37,042 bases of DNA from Candidatus Avoscillospira stercorigallinarum (lineage in GTDB: Bacteria; Bacillota; Clostridia; Oscillospirales; Oscillospiraceae), in assembly GCA_018713205.1 (NCBI GenBank), contig DVFN01000051.1:1-37042 (forward strand), in the 5' to 3' direction. The notes under the pieces are model-generated. The model was not told the origin of the DNA. It saw only the letters and a program-made list of their open reading frames with translations, and did no database searches. The position numbers were made by a program, and so were the translations under genes. This document shows, piece by piece, positions 1 to 8,413 of the stretch. The stretch's first letter is position 1; each line of letters opens with the position of its first letter.

Positions 1-469
1 ACAGAGCAGCGGGGGAAGTGTGAAGGGGGCAAAAAGCCCCCTTCGCGTTCAATCGACACGTATTTTTAAACTTTTTAGAAAGTTTAAAAATACGCACAGC
101 GTGGCGAAAAGACTTTTTCGACACGCTGGGGCTGCATGCCCACATGCCGCCGATACCGGGTTCCGTGGACCGCAAGCCCAGTGATGCCGGCGGCCCCATT
201 GGGCGGGGTGTGGGCACCCCGCCCGACGGACCAGGTCGAAAGCGCGTCATAGCGCCGGGCACCGGCATATCCGCCGCCTTTCGGACATAGACTGTCGGGA
301 AGGGAGTGGTCCCATGGAACATCTGTGCCGCGACTCCGGCGATCTCGACGACTGGATTTTCGACGGGGAGGATTACAGCGTCAGCCAGCGATAAAAAAAG
401 AAAAAAAGGGCTTGCTTTTTCCGGCCCGGTATGCTATCATATTGGAGCTGAAAGAAACAGCGCCAAGAT

Positions 470-546
470 CCGGGTGTGGCGAAGTTTGGTATCGCGCTTG
501 AATGGGGTTCAAGAGGCCCTGAGTTCGAATCTCAGCACTCGGACCA
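470..546 (+). tRNA. tRNA-Pro(GGG), prophage attachment gene
   Basis: Cloverleaf: acceptor CCGGGTG/CACTCGG, D stem GCGA/TCGC, anticodon arm CTTGA-ATGGGGT-TCAAG (GGG), T arm CTGAG-TTCGAAT-CTCAG, encoded CCA. Confidence 0.95.
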
Positions 547-547
547 A
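499..547 (+). repeat. attL core
   Basis: TGAATGGGGTTCAAGAGGCCCTGAGTTCGAATCTCAGCACTCGGACCAA, identical to 34383-34431. Confidence 0.93.
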
Positions 548-585
548 AACCACCGAAAACAATAGGTTTTCGGTGGTTTTTCTTT
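547..585 (+). terminator. tRNA-Pro rho-independent terminator (phage-side copy)
   Basis: AAACCACCGAAAAC-AATAG-GTTTTCGGTGGTTT followed by a T-rich tract. Confidence 0.85.
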
Positions 586-628
586 TACGAAAATTCAGCG
601 TAAAATTTCGCTATTTTGAAAAATTATG

Positions 629-654
629 TGCTATTGCAGACCTATTGCAGACAA
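629..654 (+). repeat. Putative integrase arm-type site, left end
   Basis: TGCTATTGCAGACCTATTGCAGACAA; 25/26 identical to 34320-34345 at the other prophage end, same orientation. Confidence 0.75.
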
Positions 655-657
655 GCC

Positions 658-683
658 AAAAGCCGCCCTTGCCGGGCGGCTTT
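658..683 (-). terminator. Terminator of leftward late operon
   Basis: AAAGCCGCCC-TTGCC-GGGCGGCTTT hairpin immediately after the endolysin stop codon. Confidence 0.75.
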
Positions 684-685
684 AA

Positions 686-1387
686 CTATTTCGCGGAAAA
701 CAGGTGATAGAACCGATGCAGCACGGTGACAAGCTCTTCTCGGGTGGGCTGACGCTGCCATTGGTAGTCCGGAGTGCCGTCCGGGAGCGTCCCTGCGCCC
801 TGGAAGAGGCCGACAGAGACAGCCCACTCGCGGGCTTCTTGGCTCCATTCGGAGGCATCTCCGGCGGTGCCGGGGCTGCTGGTGGCCTTGGAAGCGTAGT
901 CCGGCAGGCAATAGCCGCGGATGTAGCGGCCATTGATCTGGAGCGTGCGGTAGGCAACGGCGTTGCCGTTGTTACCCTCGATGATGGTAAGGGTGGTACC
1001 ATTGACGGCGGCCACCATGCCCACGTGGTCGGGGTTGCCTCTGTTGTTGCCTGCCCCGGTGTCCTGCCAGTCGTACATGATGATATCGCCGATCTGCGGG
1101 ACGTAGGCGTCGTCCTCAATCCACCGGCCGCGCTCGTCGTACAGCTCGATCATGCGGGGGCAGCTGCACTCGGGCAGGATTACATCGGTCATGCCCAGGG
1201 CCTGGCCTACGGCGGACACCGTGGCGGCGCACCACTCGTCGGAGTATTGGAGGACGTACCCAACAGGGACAGGTCGAATGGCGTTGTAAAGATCCACAAT
1301 CTTCCGGTAACGGCCATCGGCCTCGGAAAATCCCAACCATTTTTTAAACTGGGCGACGGCTTTTTGCCGAAGTTCCAGCTCGGTCAT
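686..1387 (-). CDS. CHAP-domain endolysin
   Basis: WCAATVSAVGQALG, PQIGDIIMYDW, DHVGMVAAVNGTTLTIIEGN: CHAP cysteine peptidase motifs. Confidence 0.88.
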   Translation of the reverse strand: MTELELRQKAVAQFKKWLGFSEADGRYRKIVDLYNAIRPVPVGYVLQYSDEWCAATVSAVGQALGMTDVILPECSCPRMIELYDERGRWIEDDAYVPQIGDIIMYDWQDTGAGNNRGNPDHVGMVAAVNGTTLTIIEGNNGNAVAYRTLQINGRYIRGYCLPDYASKATSSPGTAGDASEWSQEAREWAVSVGLFQGAGTLPDGTPDYQWQRQPTREELVTVLHRFYHLFSAK

Positions 1388-1401
1388 CTTGCATTCTCCT
1401 C

Positions 1402-1647
1402 TCAGTCTTCGTGGGCTGCGACCGCGTTCATGGCGTCCTGGACCTTTTGAGCCGCGTCACCTACGGCGGCGGCGTCAATGCGTCCCTCTGTGATGATGTA
1501 GGTCACGACGGATACCACGGAAATCACCGCGCCGCTCACCGTCTCGGCCACGTTCGGGTCAATCCCAAACATCATGGCTACACCCACGATCACACCGACC
1601 ATGGCCGCCCACAGCTTCCTGGATTTCAGTTTATTCAACAATTCCAT
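1402..1647 (-). CDS. Phage holin
   Basis: Short protein with two hydrophobic segments next to the endolysin (MELLNKLKSRKLWAAMVGVIVGVAMMF...). Confidence 0.75.
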   Translation of the reverse strand: MELLNKLKSRKLWAAMVGVIVGVAMMFGIDPNVAETVSGAVISVVSVVTYIITEGRIDAAAVGDAAQKVQDAMNAVAAHED

Positions 1648-1691
1648 ATATGTTCCCCTTTCAGTCAAAAATGTCGCCTTTTCTTCCTATG

Positions 1692-2015
1692 TTAATCTTC
1701 CAGCCGCAGCGGCAGCTTGTTAACCTCCGCCATGAGCTTGTCCATGTCTCCGTTCCCGCCAAGTCCATCGTGATACAGTTCGTGCCATTTGTGCAACTGC
1801 CGCCGGTCATCCATGGATATCTCTCCGTCTCGTATGTACCCCTTGGCGGTTTGGATCATGATGTAAAGCATCAAATACCGGAGCGCCTTGGTCTGCGCAC
1901 TCCCCTTGTCGGATTTCTCCCAGAGCCGCCGGATGAACATTTGCATGATGGAGGAGATGCCGCTGCAAATTGCAGCCCCGGCAGCGCCGGAGAGAAACAT
2001 AACCCAGGTGTCCAT
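1692..2015 (-). CDS. Small membrane/holin-associated phage protein
   Basis: N-terminal hydrophobic segment, in lysis cassette. Confidence 0.5.
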   Translation of the reverse strand: MDTWVMFLSGAAGAAICSGISSIMQMFIRRLWEKSDKGSAQTKALRYLMLYIMIQTAKGYIRDGEISMDDRRQLHKWHELYHDGLGGNGDMDKLMAEVNKLPLRLED

Positions 2016-2024
2016 ATATCCTCC

Positions 2025-2561
2025 TTACTCCACCAGCTCCCACTGCCAAACATCCGGCATCCCAGGATACCAAACACAAGGCTTCATTGTGCCGCCGTCC
2101 GCAACGCGGTAGATGTGACCATTGTAGCTGTAGTATTTTCCGGCATAGCAGTCCATCCCAGATACCCACGGGATGGGGTCAGCCTGCGTTCCGGCGTGCT
2201 GCCGCTCGATGGGGCGATACACCGCCAGCATCCCGGCGGAATCAGGCGGCTGGTGCGCCTGGGGCGTGACTGCGGTAGACTGACTCTGCCGGTAGCACTG
2301 CCCGTTGTGCACGATGCACACCCCCGGCGGGATCTGCTCCCCGGCGTCCAGATAGCTCTGCCACGTAGGCAGGATATCCGGCATGGTCAGCGCGTCGGCG
2401 TCGGAGAGGGTGGTCATGGTCCGGGCCATGGCTCTTGTAAATGCCACGGCCTGGGTTTCTACAGTAGGCGGCTGCTCCGGCTGCTCCTGGGCGGACTGGT
2501 TCCAGGCGGCCTCTTCCTCGGGGGTCATGTCTCGCGTGACGCCGTTTTCGCAGATTTTCAC
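2025..2561 (-). CDS. Phage tail-associated protein, XkdW-like N-terminus
   Basis: MKICENGVTRDMTPEEEA start and W/Y-rich C-terminal half, ATGA overlap with the upstream fibre gene. Confidence 0.5.
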   Translation of the reverse strand: MKICENGVTRDMTPEEEAAWNQSAQEQPEQPPTVETQAVAFTRAMARTMTTLSDADALTMPDILPTWQSYLDAGEQIPPGVCIVHNGQCYRQSQSTAVTPQAHQPPDSAGMLAVYRPIERQHAGTQADPIPWVSGMDCYAGKYYSYNGHIYRVADGGTMKPCVWYPGMPDVWQWELVE

Positions 2562-4513
2562 TCCACCACCTCCTGCCCGTATACTTTGACGACAGTCCCA
2601 GGCCGGAACATAAAACTATCTGTTTTCTGAGATCTGACTTCAAAATATGGGATTCCATCTACGCCGTCTAATTCCATACTGGCTGGGTTTAAAAAAGCTG
2701 CATTCATAACACCAACAGCAAATCCGGACAATCCAATCGCAAATCCGCTTATTCCGCGTTGCATAGTATTTGGATTTGAAATGCTTGAAATAACCCGTCT
2801 ATAAGCAGATAATCCTCCAGCATACAACCATATAGGAAAAGTTCCAGTTGCTCCGCCCTCAAGCAAGGCAGGCAAAATGAGAAAATATATCTTCCTCACG
2901 CAGAACGGCCTACCTTCCGGGTCTTTGTCTATCACAATTGACGCGACCGCATCACCCTCAACCGTAAAATCTGCGAGAGTGATAAGCTCGTTGCTTCCCC
3001 CGCCACTCGGCGGTGCAACCCACCCGGCAGGGCTGAGCAGATAGTCCGTCGGCACGCCCTCGGTGGATGGGACGCCAGCACCGGCGGGACCTGCCGGGCC
3101 TCGTGCCAGGGTGTCGGTCTTGACGTTCCCGACATACCAGTACCCATCCTCTCCGATATATGGGGCCTGACCGCCGGCGTAGAGGCCGGTATCGACGTAC
3201 TGCCCGGATACTGCATCCCAGATCATCCATGTATCGTTGTCGGATATGATCGGCTGCCGGATTGCTGCATCCTCTGCCTGCTGTACCAATGCACCGACGG
3301 ACTCCAGCGCGTCCGTCTTCGCTCCTTCCACCGCACTGACTGCGTCGGTCTGCGCCTGGCTGATGGCCGTTGTGGCGGTCCCCTGGGCGTCCTGGACGGC
3401 CTGGACGGCGGTGGTCTTGGCGGATGATACCGCGCCGGTGGCGGTGGTCTGGGCCTGTCCTACGGCCTCCAGGGCGGCGTCCTTGGCCGTGCTGACCGCG
3501 CCCACGGCGTCGTCTCCTGCCTCCTCCACCCGCTGGACCTGGGTCGTGCCCTGGGCGGTGATGGCCGCTTCCACGGACTGGAGGGCGACGGAGTTGTCGA
3601 TGGGCACCGGCGGCAGCGTCTGGGTCTGCCCGTCCGCCGGGTTGCGGAGCGTCAGCACCAGCGCCCCGTCGGAGTCCAACGCCGCCGCGCTGAGCCCCCA
3701 GCCCTGGATGCCCTGGAGCCCCTGGGGGCCTCGTTCGCCGGGCTCGCCTTGGGGGATACCAAACGCAATGGTAGGAGCCTCTGCGGGTCCGGAGACCTGC
3801 ACGGTGGCCTGCTGGCCGGGCGGGAGGGTGGACACGTTGACGGAGATCTGCGGCGTTGCACCCGTGGGGCCGGCGGGCCCTGCCGGGACGGTGAAGTTTA
3901 GGATGGCCGCGTTCTCGTTGCCTACGTTCCGCACAGCAGCATGCGTCCCAGGTTCGCCGGTCGTGGTCGCTCCAACCTGGATTGTGGCGGCTTTTCCAGG
4001 CGGACCTTCGGCAACGGGAGGAAGCGGAAGCTGCGACTGAACATATGCTCCGGACTCGAGATCCCATGTCATCCAATACCCTTCATCTCCGGGGTACGGG
4101 GGATGTTGGTTGAGATCGAGGATGTTTTGCTCGACCTGGGTGAACTCCGTCGGAACGGTCGGCCACTGGGCATCGCCGGAGAGGCTCGCGCCCACGTACG
4201 CCTGGAATTGATTTGTGTATTTGACAAGCTCCCCCTGGGTTGCCCGGAGCTGCATGGTGTAGTATCCGGTCAGCGGGATCATTTCGGCGGTCAGCGTGAC
4301 GGATAGGGAGCCATCCTCGTCCTGCTCCATGGGGATGATATTTAGATTTGTGCCGCATTGCACCATGAGGTCCCAGGACCACCCCGCAGGGACCGTGCCT
4401 GTGACCTGGAGCACGTCGGTGAGGTTGTCGTACTGATAGCCGATAGACGTAGGGCCGGAAGGGCACAAAATCCACGACGAAAAGTTGAGGGTCATACCGC
4501 GACCTCCTCCCAC
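2558..4513 (-). CDS. Tail fibre/appendage with collagen-like and Ala-rich coiled-coil repeats
   Basis: GPAGPTGATP, GEPGERGPQGLQGIQG and repeated VGAVSTAKDAALEAVGQAQTTATGAVSSAK-type repeats. Confidence 0.75.
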   Translation of the reverse strand: MGGGRGMTLNFSSWILCPSGPTSIGYQYDNLTDVLQVTGTVPAGWSWDLMVQCGTNLNIIPMEQDEDGSLSVTLTAEMIPLTGYYTMQLRATQGELVKYTNQFQAYVGASLSGDAQWPTVPTEFTQVEQNILDLNQHPPYPGDEGYWMTWDLESGAYVQSQLPLPPVAEGPPGKAATIQVGATTTGEPGTHAAVRNVGNENAAILNFTVPAGPAGPTGATPQISVNVSTLPPGQQATVQVSGPAEAPTIAFGIPQGEPGERGPQGLQGIQGWGLSAAALDSDGALVLTLRNPADGQTQTLPPVPIDNSVALQSVEAAITAQGTTQVQRVEEAGDDAVGAVSTAKDAALEAVGQAQTTATGAVSSAKTTAVQAVQDAQGTATTAISQAQTDAVSAVEGAKTDALESVGALVQQAEDAAIRQPIISDNDTWMIWDAVSGQYVDTGLYAGGQAPYIGEDGYWYVGNVKTDTLARGPAGPAGAGVPSTEGVPTDYLLSPAGWVAPPSGGGSNELITLADFTVEGDAVASIVIDKDPEGRPFCVRKIYFLILPALLEGGATGTFPIWLYAGGLSAYRRVISSISNPNTMQRGISGFAIGLSGFAVGVMNAAFLNPASMELDGVDGIPYFEVRSQKTDSFMFRPGTVVKVYGQEVVE

Positions 4514-5121
4514 CCTGCCGGGTACGCGTCAGGCGCCCAGGTGTTGCCGTCGATCTTGGAGCGGTAGAGCACGCCGTTATACCGCACGATGTCGCCGGTG
4601 TTGTAGGCGTCATGGGCGCCACTGGGCTGCACCCAATCAGGATATTCCGTCGCGCCGGGGTCGGGATCGGGACCGGGGTCAGGCGCGACGGTGCCGCCGC
4701 TTACCGCTTTCCACCCGGCGGAATAGACGTCGGGGGCCCAGACGTTGCCGTCGATCAGGGACTCATAGAGCGTCCCCCCGTAGTTGACCACGTCGCCCTT
4801 GTTGTAAGCGTCATGAGCGCCGGAAGGCTGGGCCCAGATGGGATAGCCGGAATCATCCAGGCCGAAAGCCGTATAGAGGCTCTCGGTGCCGGAGCCGGGC
4901 GGATAGATGGACTGGCTCATGTGGGCCTGTGCCACCTTGTAGAGCTGGGGGTCTCCCACCGGGTTGGTGCCGTAGGAGATCACGGCCCCGGCGGCATAGT
5001 ACTGGTCCGGGGCCCAGACCGGGAATACCGTCGCAATCTCCAGGGCCTTTTCGTCGGCCAAAGTTGCGGCAAGCATCTGGAGGGCCTTGCGCAGCTGTTC
5101 CGCTGCCAAAAGTCTGTCCAT
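4492..5121 (-). CDS. Tail protein with duplicated CBM5/12-like carbohydrate-binding repeats
   Basis: Two copies of W(A/V)QPSGAHDAYN(K/T)GD.V.Y.G.LY.S.IDGN.WAPD.Y.AGW. Confidence 0.7.
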   Translation of the reverse strand: MDRLLAAEQLRKALQMLAATLADEKALEIATVFPVWAPDQYYAAGAVISYGTNPVGDPQLYKVAQAHMSQSIYPPGSGTESLYTAFGLDDSGYPIWAQPSGAHDAYNKGDVVNYGGTLYESLIDGNVWAPDVYSAGWKAVSGGTVAPDPGPDPDPGATEYPDWVQPSGAHDAYNTGDIVRYNGVLYRSKIDGNTWAPDAYPAGWEEVAV

Positions 5122-5122
5122 G

Positions 5123-5407
5123 TCAAATCACCCCCAGCAGCGTATTGAGCACGTCGGTATCGGACGCGGCGGACGGCTCCTCCGGGTGCGCGGCTTTCCA
5201 GGCGGACCAGGCGTCGGGGTTGGGTGTGATGGTGTAGCCCATGGAGCCGTCGGGCTGCACATTTTCCGAAACCGTAACAAAGCCACCGTTTTCGATCACC
5301 ATGTCGCGCTGTACGTCGGTGATGGGGATGGTGTTCTCCCCGGGGAAGTCCTGCGGGGGCGGATAGGCCCCCGAGGGGTTGGGAGTTTTGTGCAGGTAGT
5401 AGGTCAT
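5123..5407 (-). CDS. Small phage tail-associated protein
   Basis: MTYYLHKTPNPSGAYPPPQDFPG..., ATGA overlap with the upstream gene. Confidence 0.5.
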   Translation of the reverse strand: MTYYLHKTPNPSGAYPPPQDFPGENTIPITDVQRDMVIENGGFVTVSENVQPDGSMGYTITPNPDAWSAWKAAHPEEPSAASDTDVLNTLLGVI

Positions 5408-7308
5408 GTCGTCGCCGCCTTTCTGATGGCCACATAGGAGTACGTGACGCCCTGGGAATTGAGCTGGTCTGCCGCGCTGGTCTCGCTGTACCAGGTGGCG
5501 GTGGTACCGTTGATGCAGGCAGGGCCGGTGGTAACCGTGCCGGAGATGGCCAGGGTCTTTCCGTCGCCGTAGATGGTCACCACAGCGGGCGCGGTGGGGA
5601 ATGTCAAGGTGTTGGGGCTGTCCTGGCCGAAGGTGCCGGTGCCGGTATAAGTACCCACCGAGATCACAGCAGCGCCGATCACCGGCAGCAGCAGCTCCAG
5701 GGCCTTGTCCATGGTGCCGCCCCAGACCGACGGGACTTTGACGCACTCGGCCAGGGTGGGCGGCATGAGGTTCTTGCCCTCCACCTGGATCTGGGCCGGG
5801 CCGCCGTCTTCCGGGAACAGGACAACCTGCTTGTCATAGGTCCAGGTACGGGTGGCGCTGACCTGGCCGCCGGAGGTGTTGACGGATGCAGAGATCTTAA
5901 CGGTACCCGCTCCGGTGGGAAGATCCATGACGGGGATCGTGTAGGCGAAGCCGCTCTGCACGGTCACAGTGGCCACCAGCTGACCGTTGACATAGCGTTC
6001 CACGGAAATGGGATTTCCAGTGTCAGACGACACCGTATAGCCGATGTCCGCCGTCAGGGTACCGAGGTACCCATCCGTGCCGGAGATCACCAGGGCAGAG
6101 GCAGAGATCACGGGGATCGACGGGCTGGTTTTGTATGTACCGTACTGGCCGTTGGCGCCGCCCTTGACACGGTACTGGACCGTGGACCAGCCTCCAGACG
6201 GCGTGTCGGTATAGCTCTTGTTGGCGCCGGAATAGATCTGCGTCCAGCTGCCGCTGTTGACCTTTCTCTCCAGGATGTACGTTATGGCGGCAGGCGCGGC
6301 GCTCCATGAGATGGGGACGGACTGCCCCGCCATAATCTGACTGGGGACGGTCAGCTTGTCGATGGTATACGGCAGGATCGTGACCGCGGTGCTGGTGGTG
6401 TAGCCGCTTACGATGCCGACCTTGACAGTAGCCACCTGGTACTTGACGCTGTTCCACACGCCTGCCGTGTCGCTGTAGCTGGTCTGGGTTCCGGTGTAGA
6501 TCGTCTCCCAGGCACCGCCGTCCACAGACCGCTGGAGCTGGTAGGACTCTGCCCCGGAGACGGAGGACCAGGATACGGCTATAGCAGCACCGCTCGGCAC
6601 GGGAGACGTGGGGACGGCGATAGACGCTGGTGGGGTTGGGTAAGCGGCGGCAAGGATGTTGTTGTCGTCGTCTACGATTAAATCAGGCGGACATACCAGG
6701 GCAGGCCGGACGCCAATGGGGAATGAGCCCAGATTGTAGCCTATAAAACTGCCCGATTGCGTGATCCCGCATACATTGGCGTTTCCGGGAAGGTCAGGAG
6801 ACCTCAGCCACCAGTCAAACGGATTTCCGTTGTATTTTGCCACCCGTCGTTCGGAATTTAGTGCGGAATCGAAGTATGCCAGCTTTGCGCCATCCACGGG
6901 TGGGCTCGCCGTGCTTGTGGTTGTATCGGAAAACCCAAGTTCGTATGCGCCTAGGAGGAAAATCTTACAACTCAGTCCATTAGATCCCACATTTATATGG
7001 CCGGCGTAACCATAGCCTTCCCAATACGGGATCCGCACCTGACGTATGGCGTCCTGCATCTCGCCATCAAACAACCCCAGAAATGTCGAGTTCAAATAAG
7101 TCTGTATCGGTGAATTTCTGTAATCCGCTAGGTCTCCCCAATCTAGCACGTTATAAATAATGTTCCTGAGCAGCCACGTTCCGTTGCAGCTCGCGTCATA
7201 CATGGAGCTCGGCAACCCCTGATGCACTACCAGGTAATCCTGGTACACCCCGTTTTCCTTCATATGCAGAATTGTGCCAACTGGCACGTTTCCCAGCTTT
7301 TGCGCCAT
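5404..7308 (-). CDS. Large tail fibre protein: DUF6273-like N-terminus plus fibronectin-type repeats
   Basis: WWLRSPDLPGNANVCGITQSGSF...GVRPALV (DUF6273-like), then repeats ISWS..PAAITYILERKVNSGSWTQIYSG / VSWSSVSGAESYQLQRSVDGGAWETIYTG. Confidence 0.7.
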   Translation of the reverse strand: MAQKLGNVPVGTILHMKENGVYQDYLVVHQGLPSSMYDASCNGTWLLRNIIYNVLDWGDLADYRNSPIQTYLNSTFLGLFDGEMQDAIRQVRIPYWEGYGYAGHINVGSNGLSCKIFLLGAYELGFSDTTTSTASPPVDGAKLAYFDSALNSERRVAKYNGNPFDWWLRSPDLPGNANVCGITQSGSFIGYNLGSFPIGVRPALVCPPDLIVDDDNNILAAAYPTPPASIAVPTSPVPSGAAIAVSWSSVSGAESYQLQRSVDGGAWETIYTGTQTSYSDTAGVWNSVKYQVATVKVGIVSGYTTSTAVTILPYTIDKLTVPSQIMAGQSVPISWSAAPAAITYILERKVNSGSWTQIYSGANKSYTDTPSGGWSTVQYRVKGGANGQYGTYKTSPSIPVISASALVISGTDGYLGTLTADIGYTVSSDTGNPISVERYVNGQLVATVTVQSGFAYTIPVMDLPTGAGTVKISASVNTSGGQVSATRTWTYDKQVVLFPEDGGPAQIQVEGKNLMPPTLAECVKVPSVWGGTMDKALELLLPVIGAAVISVGTYTGTGTFGQDSPNTLTFPTAPAVVTIYGDGKTLAISGTVTTGPACINGTTATWYSETSAADQLNSQGVTYSYVAIRKAATT

Positions 7309-7889
7309 CAGTCCTCACCCCCATTGTAGTAGACCTGGAACGGCTCGGCGGTCAGCAGGAAGTCGGGCAGCTGCTTCCGGGGAACCTTTCCGTTTTCGTC
7401 CAGGGTTGCGACGCCATTCGGCTGGGCCTTCTCCCGGAGCGGGATGAAAAGCAGCGACGTGTCGATGACCGCGGTCACGCTGGCCGCCTGGTCAAAGATC
7501 AGCACCGCGCCGAAAATAAACTCCCGGAGCTGGGCTGTGCCGGCCTGGATATGCTCTCCCGCTCCGAAGGCGTTGCCGTAGCAGGCCAGGACTTCTCCCT
7601 CGTCCGGGTCCTGGGCCCAGAGGCCCAGCTCCTCCCAGATAAACTCCGGGCGGCCCTGATTGAGCAGCTGGCCCAGCACCGTGGCCCGGTTGCCGCTCTC
7701 GCTGATGTCGTAGATGCTGATATCATCCAGGGGCATGACCAAAGCCTCCCGATCCAGGGAGCTGCCGGAGGGCAGGGAGCCGGTGCCGATCTGCCAGCGG
7801 GTCACTGGAATGGCACCGCCCGCCGGAGTTTTGGCCAGCAGGGCCGCGCCCTTGCTGGTGAGTTTGATCTCGGGTATCATGTCGTGCAA
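7308..7889 (-). CDS. Phage tail fibre N-terminal/tail collar-type protein
   Basis: MHDMIPEIKLTSKGAALLAKTPAGGAIPVTRWQIGTG, downstream of baseplate genes. Confidence 0.65.
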   Translation of the reverse strand: MHDMIPEIKLTSKGAALLAKTPAGGAIPVTRWQIGTGSLPSGSSLDREALVMPLDDISIYDISESGNRATVLGQLLNQGRPEFIWEELGLWAQDPDEGEVLACYGNAFGAGEHIQAGTAQLREFIFGAVLIFDQAASVTAVIDTSLLFIPLREKAQPNGVATLDENGKVPRKQLPDFLLTAEPFQVYYNGGED

Positions 7890-8413
7890 TCAACCTCCCA
7901 CAGAATAATATCTCCCTGCCGGGGCAGCGATCCGACGCGGATGCTCTCCTCGGTAGTCTGCCTGTATCCCAGAATCCAATCCAGGTGACCGGGCTTGATC
8001 TCGTTGACAGACGCGATCAGGTCCGCCACGTTCTCCGGCTCCTCGATGGTGCCCACATACCAGATGATGAAGCGGTACAGAGCGGACTCCTCGATGACCT
8101 CTGCCGGGTACTGAGAATAGCTCTGGGCGATGGCCTGGATCAGCGCCTTGGTGGTGACGCCGGCGCCGCGCACCTTGGCGAGAACGCGGTCCCGCCGCCG
8201 CTGCTCACTGAGGGTCCGGTCCGTGGGGATGCCGTAAGCCTCCTCCCAGATCTCCAAGCCCCAGCCGCTGCAGGTGGAGGGGAACAGCTGCCGGAGGGTA
8301 AACGCCATATCGCCGTCGGCCCGGCGCAGCACGTTGAAGATCACGCGCTGCAGCTCCGCGTGCTGCGGGGTCAGCAGGTAAAAGGCAGGGAGCAGCTTCT
8401 CCACTGTGGTCAC
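7877..8413 (-). CDS. DUF2313/YmfQ-like phage tail protein (gpI-type)
   Basis: LLPAFYLLTPQHAELQRVIFNVLRRADGDMAF...GLEIWEEAYGI; position after baseplate J. Confidence 0.75.
   Translation of the reverse strand: MTTVEKLLPAFYLLTPQHAELQRVIFNVLRRADGDMAFTLRQLFPSTCSGWGLEIWEEAYGIPTDRTLSEQRRRDRVLAKVRGAGVTTKALIQAIAQSYSQYPAEVIEESALYRFIIWYVGTIEEPENVADLIASVNEIKPGHLDWILGYRQTTEESIRVGSLPRQGDIILWEVDCTT

Noticed and set aside
314-394. 26-codon ORF MEHLCRDSGDLDDWIFDGEDYSVSQR with a possible RBS
   Set aside because: Too short and not recognised; cannot be supported from sequence alone.
306-707. 133-aa plus-strand ORF spanning the tRNA-Pro gene
   Set aside because: Runs through the tRNA and terminator; no recognisable protein features.
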